DNA of 38,708 nt from the NCBI GenBank assembly GCA_004335835.1, contig RWJK01001162.1:1522-40229 (forward strand), read 5' to 3'. The notes beneath the pieces were generated by a model, which was not told the DNA's origin, made no database searches, and saw nothing but the letters and a program-made list of their open reading frames with translations. This stretch comes from Scenedesmus sp. ARA3 (taxonomy: Eukaryota; Chlorophyta; Chlorophyceae; Sphaeropleales; Scenedesmaceae). This document shows positions 32,377 through 38,708 of this stretch, piece after piece. The stretch's first letter is position 1, and the number at the start of each line of letters is the position of its first letter. Both the position numbers and the translations under genes were made by a program.

Positions 32377-33841
32377 AGGCTCGCCGCTTCCCTGAGGGCA
32401 GTGACGTGAAGCTGTTCTACGAGATCGGGATACAGTACTTCCTCATCTGCCAGGTCATCGTGGTGCTCATTGCCGGTGAGCAATCACCCAATGCATTGTC
32501 TTTTGTGTGTCTTCAACATGTTGCCGGGGTTGTGGTGCTGATTGCCGGTGAGAAGAGTTTGTGCGACTCATGTGGCTTGGACGCAAGCAGTTATTGCCTG
32601 CGTGGTGCCGGCACCAGTGTTGATGCTGTGTGCTGCAGCTCTTCCCTCATGTGCGTGGTCATTGCGGTGCTGATTGCAGGCAAAGAACTGGCCCTGACAG
32701 TTCAGATGCCTGCATAAGTGGCCTGACATGCATTATCTGGGTGCTGTGATGCTTCCTGATGCACTGTGCTGCTGCTCCTGCCTGCACAAAAGGCATGCGC
32801 GAGCCCACTTGTTATGCGGCCAACTCGATCTGACGGACAACAGCACCTAACTAGCCTGCCGTCTTGTTGTGCTGCTTCACAGGCCTGGGTGGCCCCACTG
32901 CCTATGCTGCCAACCCCGCTCGTGACCTGATGAAAGTGGAAAACCACAACATCGCTCAACAAGCATCATGCTGCATTGCCCTCTCTTCTATGCTGCCCTG
33001 CAGGCCTGGGTGGTCCCACTGCATATGCTGCCAACCCAGCACCCGATTTAATGAAAATGGAAAGCCACAACATCACTCAACCAGCATCATGCTGCATTGC
33101 CCTCTCTTCTATGCTGCCCCGCAGGCCTGGGTGGCCAGACTGCCTATGCTGCCAACCCCGCTCGTGACCTGATGAAAGTGGAAAACAACAACAAGCATCG
33201 TGCTGCATTGCCCTCTCTTCTATGCTGCCCCGCAGGGCTGGGCGGCCCTACTGCCTATGCTGCCAACCCAGCACGCGACCAGGGCCCCCGCCTTGCGCAT
33301 GCGCTGCTGGCTATCGCTCCCACCAGCATCATGCTCTGCCGCTATTTCTGCTGTTCTCCCCTTCAGGCCTGGATGGTCCAACTGCATATGCTGCCAACCC
33401 AGCACGCGACTTGACGCAAATGAAAACCCACAACATCACTCAACCAGCATCATATTCTGCTGCATCTTTCCGCTGTGTCACCCCGCAGGGCTGGGCGGCC
33501 CTACCGCCCTGCCAACCCTGCACGCGACCTGATGAAAGTGGAATACCACAACATCACTCAACCAGCATCATGTTCTGCCGCATCTTTCCGCTGTGTTACC
33601 TGCAGGGCTGGGCGGCCCCACCGCCTATGCTGCCAACCCCGCACGCGACCTGGGGCCCCGCCTGGCCCACGCGCTGCTGCCCATCCCCGGAAAAGGCAGC
33701 AGCGAGTGGAGCTACGCATGGATCCCCGGCTTTGCCCCTCTTGTGGGTGGGGTGATTGCTGGTGTGCTGTACATTGCGATTGAGGAGATGCAGTTCCCTG
33801 GGGGCGGCACAAAGGGCAGCGGCGGCAACTTTGTGGGCTGA
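24471..33841 (+). CDS. GlpF-type aquaglyceroporin (MIP family) with a large loop C insertion
   Basis: A channel for glycerol, water or other small neutral solutes. Ten exons: 24471-24578, 25413-25429 (17-nt microexon), 27193-27365, 28177-28331, 29036-29240, 29874-30124, 30517-30630, 31213-31353, 32379-32475, 33606-33841; 1497 nt, 498 aa, every phase consistent. TM1 is in [20 protein letters not shown]; the microexon rebuilds KGHAMGWGWTVF. The first NPA is in [16 protein letters not shown]4 is in [20 protein letters not shown]; the second NPA is in [15 protein letters not shown], where Arg-Asp after NPA is the aquaglyceroporin signature; TM6 follows. Between TM3 (ending near FLPH) and TM4 lie about 200 extra hydrophilic residues with [20 protein letters not shown] and a His-rich stretch, against about 30 in GlpF. 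The upstream frame is a CAG tract after a TAG, so the ATG at 24471 is the start unless a 5' exon exists. At least eight junctions carry echoes. Confidence 0.9.
24599..25123. mobile_element. MITE with 16-bp terminal inverted repeats and 8-bp target duplication
   Basis: A 525-bp element in MIP intron 1. Termini are AAGGGGGTCGTGACTA and its exact complement. ATGGCAGG flanks both ends (24591-24598 and 25124-25131) as an 8-bp target site duplication. Similarity between the ends continues imperfectly for about 75 bp (GTGTTAGC.GGCATGTAGCTC on both). The interior repeats TACTTTGTACC and includes a short GGGTTTAGGGTTT stretch. It has no ORF of note. An 8-bp duplication suggests the hAT superfamily. 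Confidence 0.85.
26206..26541 (+). pseudogene. C-terminal end of a LINE reverse transcriptase ORF, one in-frame stop
   Basis: One frame reads [20 protein letters not shown], a TAA at 26308-26310, then [20 protein letters not shown] and a Lys/Arg-rich tail to a TAA at 26539-26541. The [17 protein letters not shown] segment resembles the C-terminal tail of LINE/RTE-like ORF2 proteins. Family assignment is by eye only. Confidence 0.55.
26206..26741 (+). mobile_element. 5'-truncated non-LTR retrotransposon (LINE) with 13-bp target duplication
   Basis: A 536-bp insert flanked by ACTGTTTTTACGT at 26193-26205 and 26742-26754. It starts inside an ORF end, continues with a 3' UTR and ends in a CT microsatellite, as expected for a 5'-truncated LINE copy. 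It splits an echo of MIP exon 3. Base use differs from its surroundings (few CAG triplets). Confidence 0.75.
27726..28050 (+). repeat. Two echoes of MIP exon 4 start
   Basis: [20 protein letters not shown] (real exon at 28177) is preceded by a copy at 27959, identical for about 75 nt and then diverging, and by an older copy at 27726 lacking the WIH codons ([20 protein letters not shown]). Spacing is 233 and 218 bp. Both keep acceptors (ttgcgcag and aacag). Confidence 0.88.
28405..28602 (+). repeat. Two echoes of MIP exon 4 end with donor
   Basis: The end [18 protein letters not shown] (boundary 28331) recurs as [18 protein letters not shown] to 28463 and as [11 protein letters not shown] to 28602, spacing 132 and 139 bp. 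The donor is retained (gtgcgt and gtgtgc). Confidence 0.85.
28684..28819. repeat. Long inverted repeat (foldback) in MIP intron 4
   Basis: Arms 28684-28718 and 28785-28819 are complementary at 33 of 35 positions around a 66-nt centre. Weaker pairing continues outward through the CAG tract (from about 28640) and the CTG tract (to about 28860). RNA from this intron could form a long hairpin. Confidence 0.85.
29346..29630 (+). repeat. Two echoes of MIP exon 5 end
   Basis: The exon 5 end ([20 protein letters not shown] to RKTIQVAG, boundary 29240) is copied at 29346-29463 with its donor ([20 protein letters not shown]). A shorter copy at about 29578-29630 has lost the donor GT (gcag|atgggc). A short scrap is at 29322-29345. 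A piece of the exon 5 start is echoed at about 28969-28990. Confidence 0.85.
30184..30255 (+). repeat. Echo of MIP exon 6 end
   Basis: About 70 nt ending GAGATGGCGGGCCTGCAG|gtaata duplicate the exon 6 end (boundary 30124) with a 131-bp period. A gcaacag before it could act as acceptor. Confidence 0.88.
31086..31152 (+). repeat. Echo of MIP exon 8 start (pseudo-exon)
   Basis: [20 protein letters not shown] follows tgtgcag 127 bp upstream of the real exon 8 (31213). It is in frame, then diverges and reaches a TGA shortly after. Confidence 0.88.
31431..32097. mobile_element. Candidate AT-rich transposable element in MIP intron 8
   Basis: The ends ATTACCGGATGGCTCC (31431-31446) and GGAGCATCCGGTAAT (32083-32097) are inverted with one extra base. 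Inside, ATCACCGG occurs five times and ATTACCGG is also repeated. Flanks are TTATTATT-type microsatellites, so no target duplication can be read. A minus-strand ORF at 31507-31896 starts [20 protein letters not shown], with a basic then Gln/Ala-rich composition, and may be a fragment of an element protein. Not assigned to a superfamily. Confidence 0.5.
32527..32680 (+). repeat. Two short echoes of MIP exon 9 end
   Basis: The end VVLIAG (GTGGTGCTCATTGCCG|gtgagc, boundary 32475) recurs at 32527-32549 (GTGGTGCTGATTGCCG|gtgaga) and ends again at about 32680 (GCGGTGCTGATTGCAG|gcaaag, donor changed to GC). Confidence 0.75.
32883..33605 (+). repeat. Six echoes of the second-NPA exon (MIP exon 10)
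   Basis: [16 protein letters not shown] or close variants follow a cag acceptor at 32883, 33004, 33125, 33236, 33366 and 33489, before the real start at 33606 (spacing 121, 121, 111, 130, 123, 117). Five copies leave the exon after NPARDL into a shared intron tail (GATGAAAGTGGAAAACCACA-like). The 33236 copy extends further ([19 protein letters not shown]). Most read W or C variants in other frames, and none has a clear donor. Confidence 0.92.
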
Positions 33842-34170
33842 GCAGATATCAGAGGAAGGGGCTTGTATTGCAGCAGCAGCAGCTCAGGCAAGTGGAATGC
33901 AGCTGCATTTGCCTGTGTCTTGAGCGGCAGGGTGCTGCCCATTCTGAGGATACGGTTTGGTGTCAGAGTCTTGCAGGGTGGGGACAGAGGTGCAAATGCA
34001 GGATGGCAGATGCACAAGCAAATGTTGGAATTGCGGCGATTTGAATTCTTGAACAGGTTTGCGTGAAGCAGGGCAGTGAAAACACACTTGAGTGTTTGTG
34101 TCACGCCGATGGAGGCAGCAGCACACGCAACAGCATCGATTGGGCTTGGCAATGGAGTCGTGCCCTGCAT

Positions 34171-34212
34171 CAGGTTTAGGTTTAGGGTTGAAGGGGTTTA
34201 GGGTTTGCGGTT
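34171..34212. repeat. Interstitial telomere-like repeat
   Basis: Degenerate TTTAGGG units (aggtttaggtttagggtt and ggggtttagggtttgcgg). A second tract with both orientations lies at 34781-34822 (gggtttaggggttt then aaccctaaacc). Confidence 0.7.
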
Positions 34213-34476
34213 TAACCCTCACCCCTCGGATGGGCTTGGAGATCGAGTCGTGCCCTGCATTAGACGCGTGGCAACGTCTGTTGCAGCTGCAGCAGTGCAG
34301 CTGGGAACAGGCAATGGTCTACCCGTTGATGTATCGACTCCCTCTTCTGTTTGCATATCATGGTTGATCAGTTGCTGTTGGTTGCACGCTCTTCCTTGTG
34401 ATGCACACTGGAGCGTTGGAGCGTTGTGCTGCAAATTGTGTGGCAGTATGTTAGGAAGCGATTCAAAGAGCCGCCA

Positions 34477-34610
34477 GATCACTATAAAGTAGAGGTTCAT
34501 GATCAGCAGGCTAGTGCTGCTGCAGTTTCCTGCTTGAGTACCTGATCACTATAAAGTTGAGGTTCATGATCAGCAGGCTAGTGCTGCTGCAGTTTCCCGC
34601 TTGAGTACCT
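34477..34610. repeat. 67-bp tandem repeat, two copies
   Basis: Units beginning GATCACTATAAAGT at 34477 and 34544 run to CTTGAGTACCT and differ at two positions. Confidence 0.9.
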
Positions 34611-34899
34611 TTTATGCATGCCTCGCTTGGTTGATTGATAGCACAGATCGTGTTGTGTAGCTGCTCTGATCGCTGGAGTCGGCCATCTAGCAGAAACTGT
34701 AGCAGGGACTGTGCCGTGCTCTGGTTTCCTCAAGCACTTGTGTTGTGTTGTAGCTGTCTGCGTGATCTGTTGATGTGGCAAGGGTTTAGGGGTTTAAACT
34801 ACTAAACCTTCAACCCTAAACCTGCAGCTGCGCACCTGCTGTCTGAGCTCAGCTGCCGTAGCGGGCAGCGCTGCAACGTCCTGCCGCCAGAAAGGGCGC

Positions 34900-35424
34900 A
34901 AAGCTTTCTCCATGGTTCGTGGATTTGTCAGCTATAGGGTTCCTCTTCGTTCAGCTGCGCCAGTGGGGTGGGGTCGATGGCGACGTTGCTATGGCTTGAA
35001 TTGTATCATCGGTTACCCCTATTCCAGAGTACAGAGTACAGGGGGAGGGGGAGGGGCGGGAGTGCGCTATACTATAGCATATAGTATAGGGACACCGACT
35101 TGGACCACGCGTGGTCCACAGCAGCCGTACGTCTGCGCCGCGATGGGGATCTGGATGAGCTACAGGGTCTGGCTGCCTCTTTGTAAATCCTGGTCCAACC
35201 GCCCGTGGCTGGGCCTAAAAAGCTTGCGACTATGGCCCGTGGCTGGGGATAAAAAGCAACTGGAATTGACGGACTTGCGCGGGTGGTTTCGATCGCCCAA
35301 ACAACGAAGGAAAGACTGGGTACAATTACTACTACCCCCCATGAGCGGATTAGCGGCTCGCTGGGCTAGTGCCTGGGGGCGGGTTCAGTCCCGAAAGTGT
35401 ATTGTATTGTATTGTATTGTAAAA
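34900..35424 (+). mobile_element. Possible retroposon 3' end with a TATTG-repeat tail
   Basis: The composition differs from the surrounding DNA, and the stretch ends in a pentamer array (TGTATTGTATTGTATTG..TAAAAAAG, about 35398-35424). It contains perfect palindrome TGGACCACGCGTGGTCCA (35101-35118) and near-palindrome 35067-35089. GGTTCAGTCCCG at about 35380 looks like a pol III B box. The 5' limit is a guess and no target duplication was found. Confidence 0.35.
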
Positions 35425-35991
35425 AAGCACATTATATTGCTCGTCAGGAGCAACGATGAATCAGAGATTCTGTAGCTGTGAAGCAGAGGTCCTGTGTGGG
35501 AACGGTCACAGTACCTTCCACAAACCTGCCCAAGCCACAAGTGTGTTACACAACGAGAGCATAGCCCGTTGTTGAGCCAATGACAGCCTCATTGGGCAAC
35601 AACCAAGTTCATCAGCCATCCGCTGGAGCCGCCGGCGGCCAGTGACTCTAGCGCACTGGCATGCTGCACTACGGCACCCAGCCCTAGTCCTGACAACACG
35701 CACAACAGCCCTCCAGCCTGAAAGTCAACCGCTAAGCCGGCTGGGAGGCGGACGGGCGGCCAGTGCAACTGCGCTCCATCGCCCACAAACACTGTGCACA
35801 CTTGCCGTCTTGATCACAACCATAATGTGTGCAGCCAGCAGCTGGTGCAGCAGGCACAGCCTAGGGATTCAGCCAGCTGTTTGCAGCTGCACAAAGACTA
35901 CACTGCGTGCGGCCGCCACACTCAATTTGCAGCACGGGCGCAGCCGCTGCACAACTTGGCTGTCGTCGGTGAGCCGTTCACTGCCGAGCTG

Positions 35992-36566
35992 TGGTCAGCA
36001 GCTGGTGCAGCACGATGCCTATTGCCCCACTCACAGTCAATGCCACAACTGGCCACACTGCTGCAGCTGCGGCTGATACAGTCGCTGCACCACCAGCGCG
36101 CCGTCCTCAACTGGCGCTGCTGCTGCTGCTGCTGCTGATGGTGCAGCAGCTGCTGCTGCTCTGGTGCTGCTGCCGGTCCGAGACAAGTCAGCGTCCACTG
36201 CCGTGCTGTGGTCAGCAGCTGGTGCAGCAAAATGCCTGTCGCCACGCTCACATTAAAGCGAGTCCACTAGCTGCTGCTGCTGCCCTGGTGCTGCTGCCGG
36301 TACAAGACAAGTCAGCGTCTACTGCCGTGCTGTCGTCAGCAGCTGGTGCAGCANGATGCCAGTTGCCACGCTCACATTAAAGCGAGTCCACTAGCTGCTG
36401 CTGCTGCTCTGGTGCTGCTGCCGGTACAAGACAAGTCAGCGTCTACTGCCGTGCTGTCGTCAGCAGCTGGTGCAGCAAGATGCCAGTTGCCACGCTCACA
36501 TTAAAGCGAGTCCACTAGCTGCTGCTGCTGCTCTGGTGCTGCTGCCGGTACAAGACAAGTCAGCGT
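35992..36566 (-). repeat. Tandem echoes of the methyltransferase gene 3' end (124-bp unit)
   Basis: The segment coding LNVSVATGILLHQLLTTARQ plus stop and early 3' UTR (intact copy near 36567-36640) is repeated with anchors at 36457, 36333 and 36209, exactly 124 bp apart, and an older copy near 35992. The three copies at 36209-36566 carry an extra A (ttaaagcgag against ttaagcgag), which puts a stop after DSL when read on the coding strand. An undetermined base (N) is at 36354. Confidence 0.9.
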
Positions 36567-37494
36567 CTACTGCCGTGCTGTCGTCAGCAGCTGGTGCAGC
36601 AGGATGCCAGTTGCCACGCTCACATTAAGCGAGTCAACCAGCTGCTGCTGCCGCATGCCGCTGCTGCCGCTGCTGCTGCTGCTGGGTGGTGGCGCCATCT
36701 CTATCTGCACCAGCGACGTGCAGCAGCGCTTGACGGTGGCCCTCAAGCCATAGCCCTCGTTGCCTGCAAAAGAAGCAATGAGCGCAGTGCACGACAAGTC
36801 AAAGTAAGTTGTTGCTGTAATCAACAACTGATGTGCCGATGCAATGTACGCGCAGCTAAAACTGTAACAGTACTTACAGCAAGCAAGCTTGTACTGTCGA
36901 GGAGGCAGTGAAAGCCAGTCGGCCATTACCCCACACACAATGTATGGCTTCGCTATAACAGGCAGAGCCACAAGAACAGCTAACATGGAGTCATGTGATC
37001 AGACAGTATTGATGGACCAAGTATGCGTCGCCTGTTCCAGTAGTCCACCAATTCCAGCAGACAGGACAACACAGCACGGCAGCACTGTTCACAATGACCA
37101 GTGCTGCAGCATGTGATAACAGCACGCTCTACTGAGATGGGTTTGTCCTGCAGTGCCTGGCAGCTAGCTGGCCGGGACAACAGCACCAGGCTACTTCCCA
37201 TAAGCACGTGCTGGTCATACCCAGACCATGTGCTCCTCCCATTGCGTCTCACCCGTCTTCGGACGGCGCACAGTCCAACATGGAACTATGCCACTCATGA
37301 GCAAAACAGCATCAATAGCGTTGCAAAAAGTGACGCAAACAGCATCACCGACTCACCCATGACCAGAACGGTAGGCCTGTCCACCTTGAATTGGCTGACA
37401 GGCACAGAACCCGCCTCAGCAGCAGCGCCCACCACCGCCCAGCCCTTCTCGGCTGCATCTGCAAGCGTGCGCGGCATGCTCCTGGGATTGCAGC

Positions 37495-37541
<47 letters not shown>

Positions 37542-38708
37542 TGATGTGGCAGAGCAACAAAAGGGGTAGCGCCCACCAACCACTCAGCCTAGCGGAGTCA
37601 GCCCGCCCCACCGTACGGCATTAAATCCTGCAAAAGCCCGCAGTACAGGCTATTCACAGCGCCGGAACTCACAGGCTGCCGTCAGTCAACTCAAACATGC
37701 ACCTGTCATGCACGCAGCAGCGCCCTACCCACCTGCAGCCGAGCAGCAGCAGGTGCAAAGCAGCGCCCGCGCTGGCTCGTGTTGACTACCAGAGGCAGCT
37801 GACTCAGCACACGTGTGTCATGTCCAACACCCGCTTGTTAATTGCTCACTGTGATACGCATTTGCCACCGCACCTGCAGCTGCATAGTTGCATCAGCTCG
37901 GCAGCGCCTGCACTGGGCTTGCCGACGACACAACACAGCAAAACAAAACATACAGCAGCGCTTTTTGCGTACACAGCCCACACCATTCAGCGCTTGCCGG
38001 CTCGCCTGCAGCTGTAGAGTTGCATCAGCTCAGCAGCGCCCGCACTTGCCTTGCTGACCACAGGGGACAGCACAAGCAACAAGACTGTGCCAGCACCACC
38101 ACCGCATCATCCAGCCATACATTACATTACATTACATGCTCCACTCAACGAGGAGTGGGAACCCCAGCCACATCAAGCAACTCACCTGCAGCTGTATAGT
38201 TGCATCAGCTCAGCAGCGCCTGCGCTGGCCTTGCTGACCACAGGGGGCAGTCGTACAACAGCGCAAAACCGCAAACCCTGACAAACAGAACCCGCAGCAT
38301 TCAGCGCTTGCCGGCTCGCCTGCAGCTGCATAGTTGCATCAGCTCAGCAGCGCCCAAACTGGCCTTGCTGACAACCGCGGACAGCACAAGCAACAAGACT
38401 GTGCCAGCACCATTACCGCATCATCCAGCCACATGAAGCAACCCACCTGCAGCTGTAGAGTTGCATCAGCTCAGCAGCCCCTGCGCTGGCCTTGCTGACG
38501 ACAGGGGGCAGTCGTACAACAGCACAAAACCGCAAACCCTGACAACCATATCCCACAGCATTCAGCGCTTGGCGGCTCACCTGTACAGTTGCATCAGCTC
38601 AGCAGCGCCTGCACTGGCCTTGCTGACAACCGCGGACAGCACAAACAACAAGACTGTGCCAGCACCACCACCGCATCATCCAGCCACATCAAGCAACTCA
38701 CCTGCAGC
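36567..38708 (-). CDS. SpoU/TrmH-family rRNA 2'-O-ribose methyltransferase (3' part)
   Basis: An AdoMet-dependent methyltransferase that methylates the 2'-OH of a guanosine in large-subunit rRNA, probably organellar (MRM1/RlmB-like). Minus-strand exons: one of the 48-nt copies at 38494-38447 or 38233-38186 (KASAGAAELMQLYSC), then 37481-37357 and 36763-36567; phases 2 and 1 match. Motifs in order: KASAGAAELM (motif 1 region), MPRTLADAAEKGWAVVG, the AdoMet-binding TVLVMGNEGYGLR, and the final DSLNVSVATGILLHQ that forms the trefoil knot. A Ser-rich insert (PPPSSSSSGSSG) separates the last two. The N-terminal half is outside the window. The last exon and the 48-nt exon both have tandem echoes. 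A CAG tract at 37492-37541 is the CTG tract before the acceptor at 37481. Confidence 0.88.
37874..38708 (-). repeat. Array of seven copies of a 48-nt symmetric exon (methyltransferase)
   Basis: Copies on the minus strand, by plus coordinates: 37874-37921 (acceptor cag changed to cgg), 38006-38053 (GC donor), 38186-38233 (GT), 38320-38367 (GC donor), 38447-38494 (GT), 38581-38622 (6-nt in-frame deletion, GT), and a partial one from 38702. Each encodes KASAGAAELMQL..SC or a close variant. GT and GC copies alternate because the array is built on a dimeric unit of about 261 bp. Confidence 0.9.

Larger units (their letters stand above)
33842..36566. other. Convergent 3' flanks of MIP and the rRNA methyltransferase, with repeats
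   Basis: No protein gene was recognised. It holds telomere-like tracts, a 67-bp direct repeat, a retroposon-like tail, and the 124-bp echoes of the methyltransferase end. TTACA at about 35546 (TGTAA on the minus strand) is a candidate poly(A) signal for the methyltransferase. Confidence 0.5.

Noticed and set aside
32864..33172. ORF with repeated [19 protein letters not shown] text as a tandem-repeat protein
   Set aside because: It is the chance open reading of several MIP exon 10 echoes plus intron text, not a separate gene.
34912..35475. 187-codon ORF rich in Trp, Arg and Gly
   Set aside because: It runs through palindromes and the TATTG array and has no domain; more likely untranslated repeat sequence.
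37874..38708. CRISPR-like array because of regularly spaced near-identical units
   Set aside because: Units are exons with splice sites, and spacers are themselves repeated; this is a eukaryotic gene.

Overview
The window looks like nuclear DNA from a green alga, probably of the class Chlorophyceae and possibly Scenedesmaceae-like. This is inferred from gene content (CP12, a PTS2-type peroxisomal citrate synthase, a GlpF-like MIP with a large loop insertion), short GT-AG introns with heavy CTG tracts before 3' splice sites, TTTAGGG-type interstitial repeats and a TGTAA-type poly(A) candidate. No database search was possible. All gene models were spliced by eye; every listed exon join keeps reading frame and rebuilds family motifs.

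Layout, left to right. (1) 1-1766, minus: 5' part of an unrecognised gene whose product starts MGGCLSK, likely N-myristoylated. (2) 2992-4141, minus: acylphosphatase. (3) 4504-9254, plus: peroxisomal citrate synthase, 10 exons, 519 aa, divergent from gene 2. (4) 10813-12470, plus: plastid thioredoxin-like protein, 4 exons. (5) 15068-20809, plus: ER-type UDP-glycosyltransferase, 9 exons, 581 aa. (6) 21677-23148, minus: CP12-like Calvin-cycle regulator lacking the N-terminal cysteine pair; an assembly gap lies in its last intron. (7) 24471-33841, plus: GlpF-type aquaglyceroporin, 10 exons, 498 aa, with about 200 extra residues between TM3 and TM4; its introns carry a MITE, a 5'-truncated LINE and an AT-rich element. 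(8) 36567 to beyond 38708, minus: SpoU/TrmH-family rRNA 2'-O-methyltransferase, 3' part only.

The dominant and most unusual feature is a system of exon echoes. In five of the eight genes, exon-intron junctions have been locally duplicated in tandem, usually with a period of about 105-150 bp (sometimes about 235-245 bp, once 79 bp). The copies keep a 3' or 5' splice site plus part of the exon. Most look like pseudo-exons: many run into a stop, lose a splice dinucleotide or are frameshifted. Some could be used. An array of 48-nt symmetric cassette exons lies in the methyltransferase gene, and three alternative last exons in the glycosyltransferase would include or omit the membrane anchor. One echo is split by the LINE with a 13-bp target duplication, so that echo predates the insertion.

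The genes are ordinary housekeeping functions (glyoxylate cycle, redox, Calvin cycle regulation, glycerol or water transport, organelle rRNA modification) and form no evident pathway cluster. Two divergent pairs (acylphosphatase/citrate synthase and CP12/MIP) share upstream regions.
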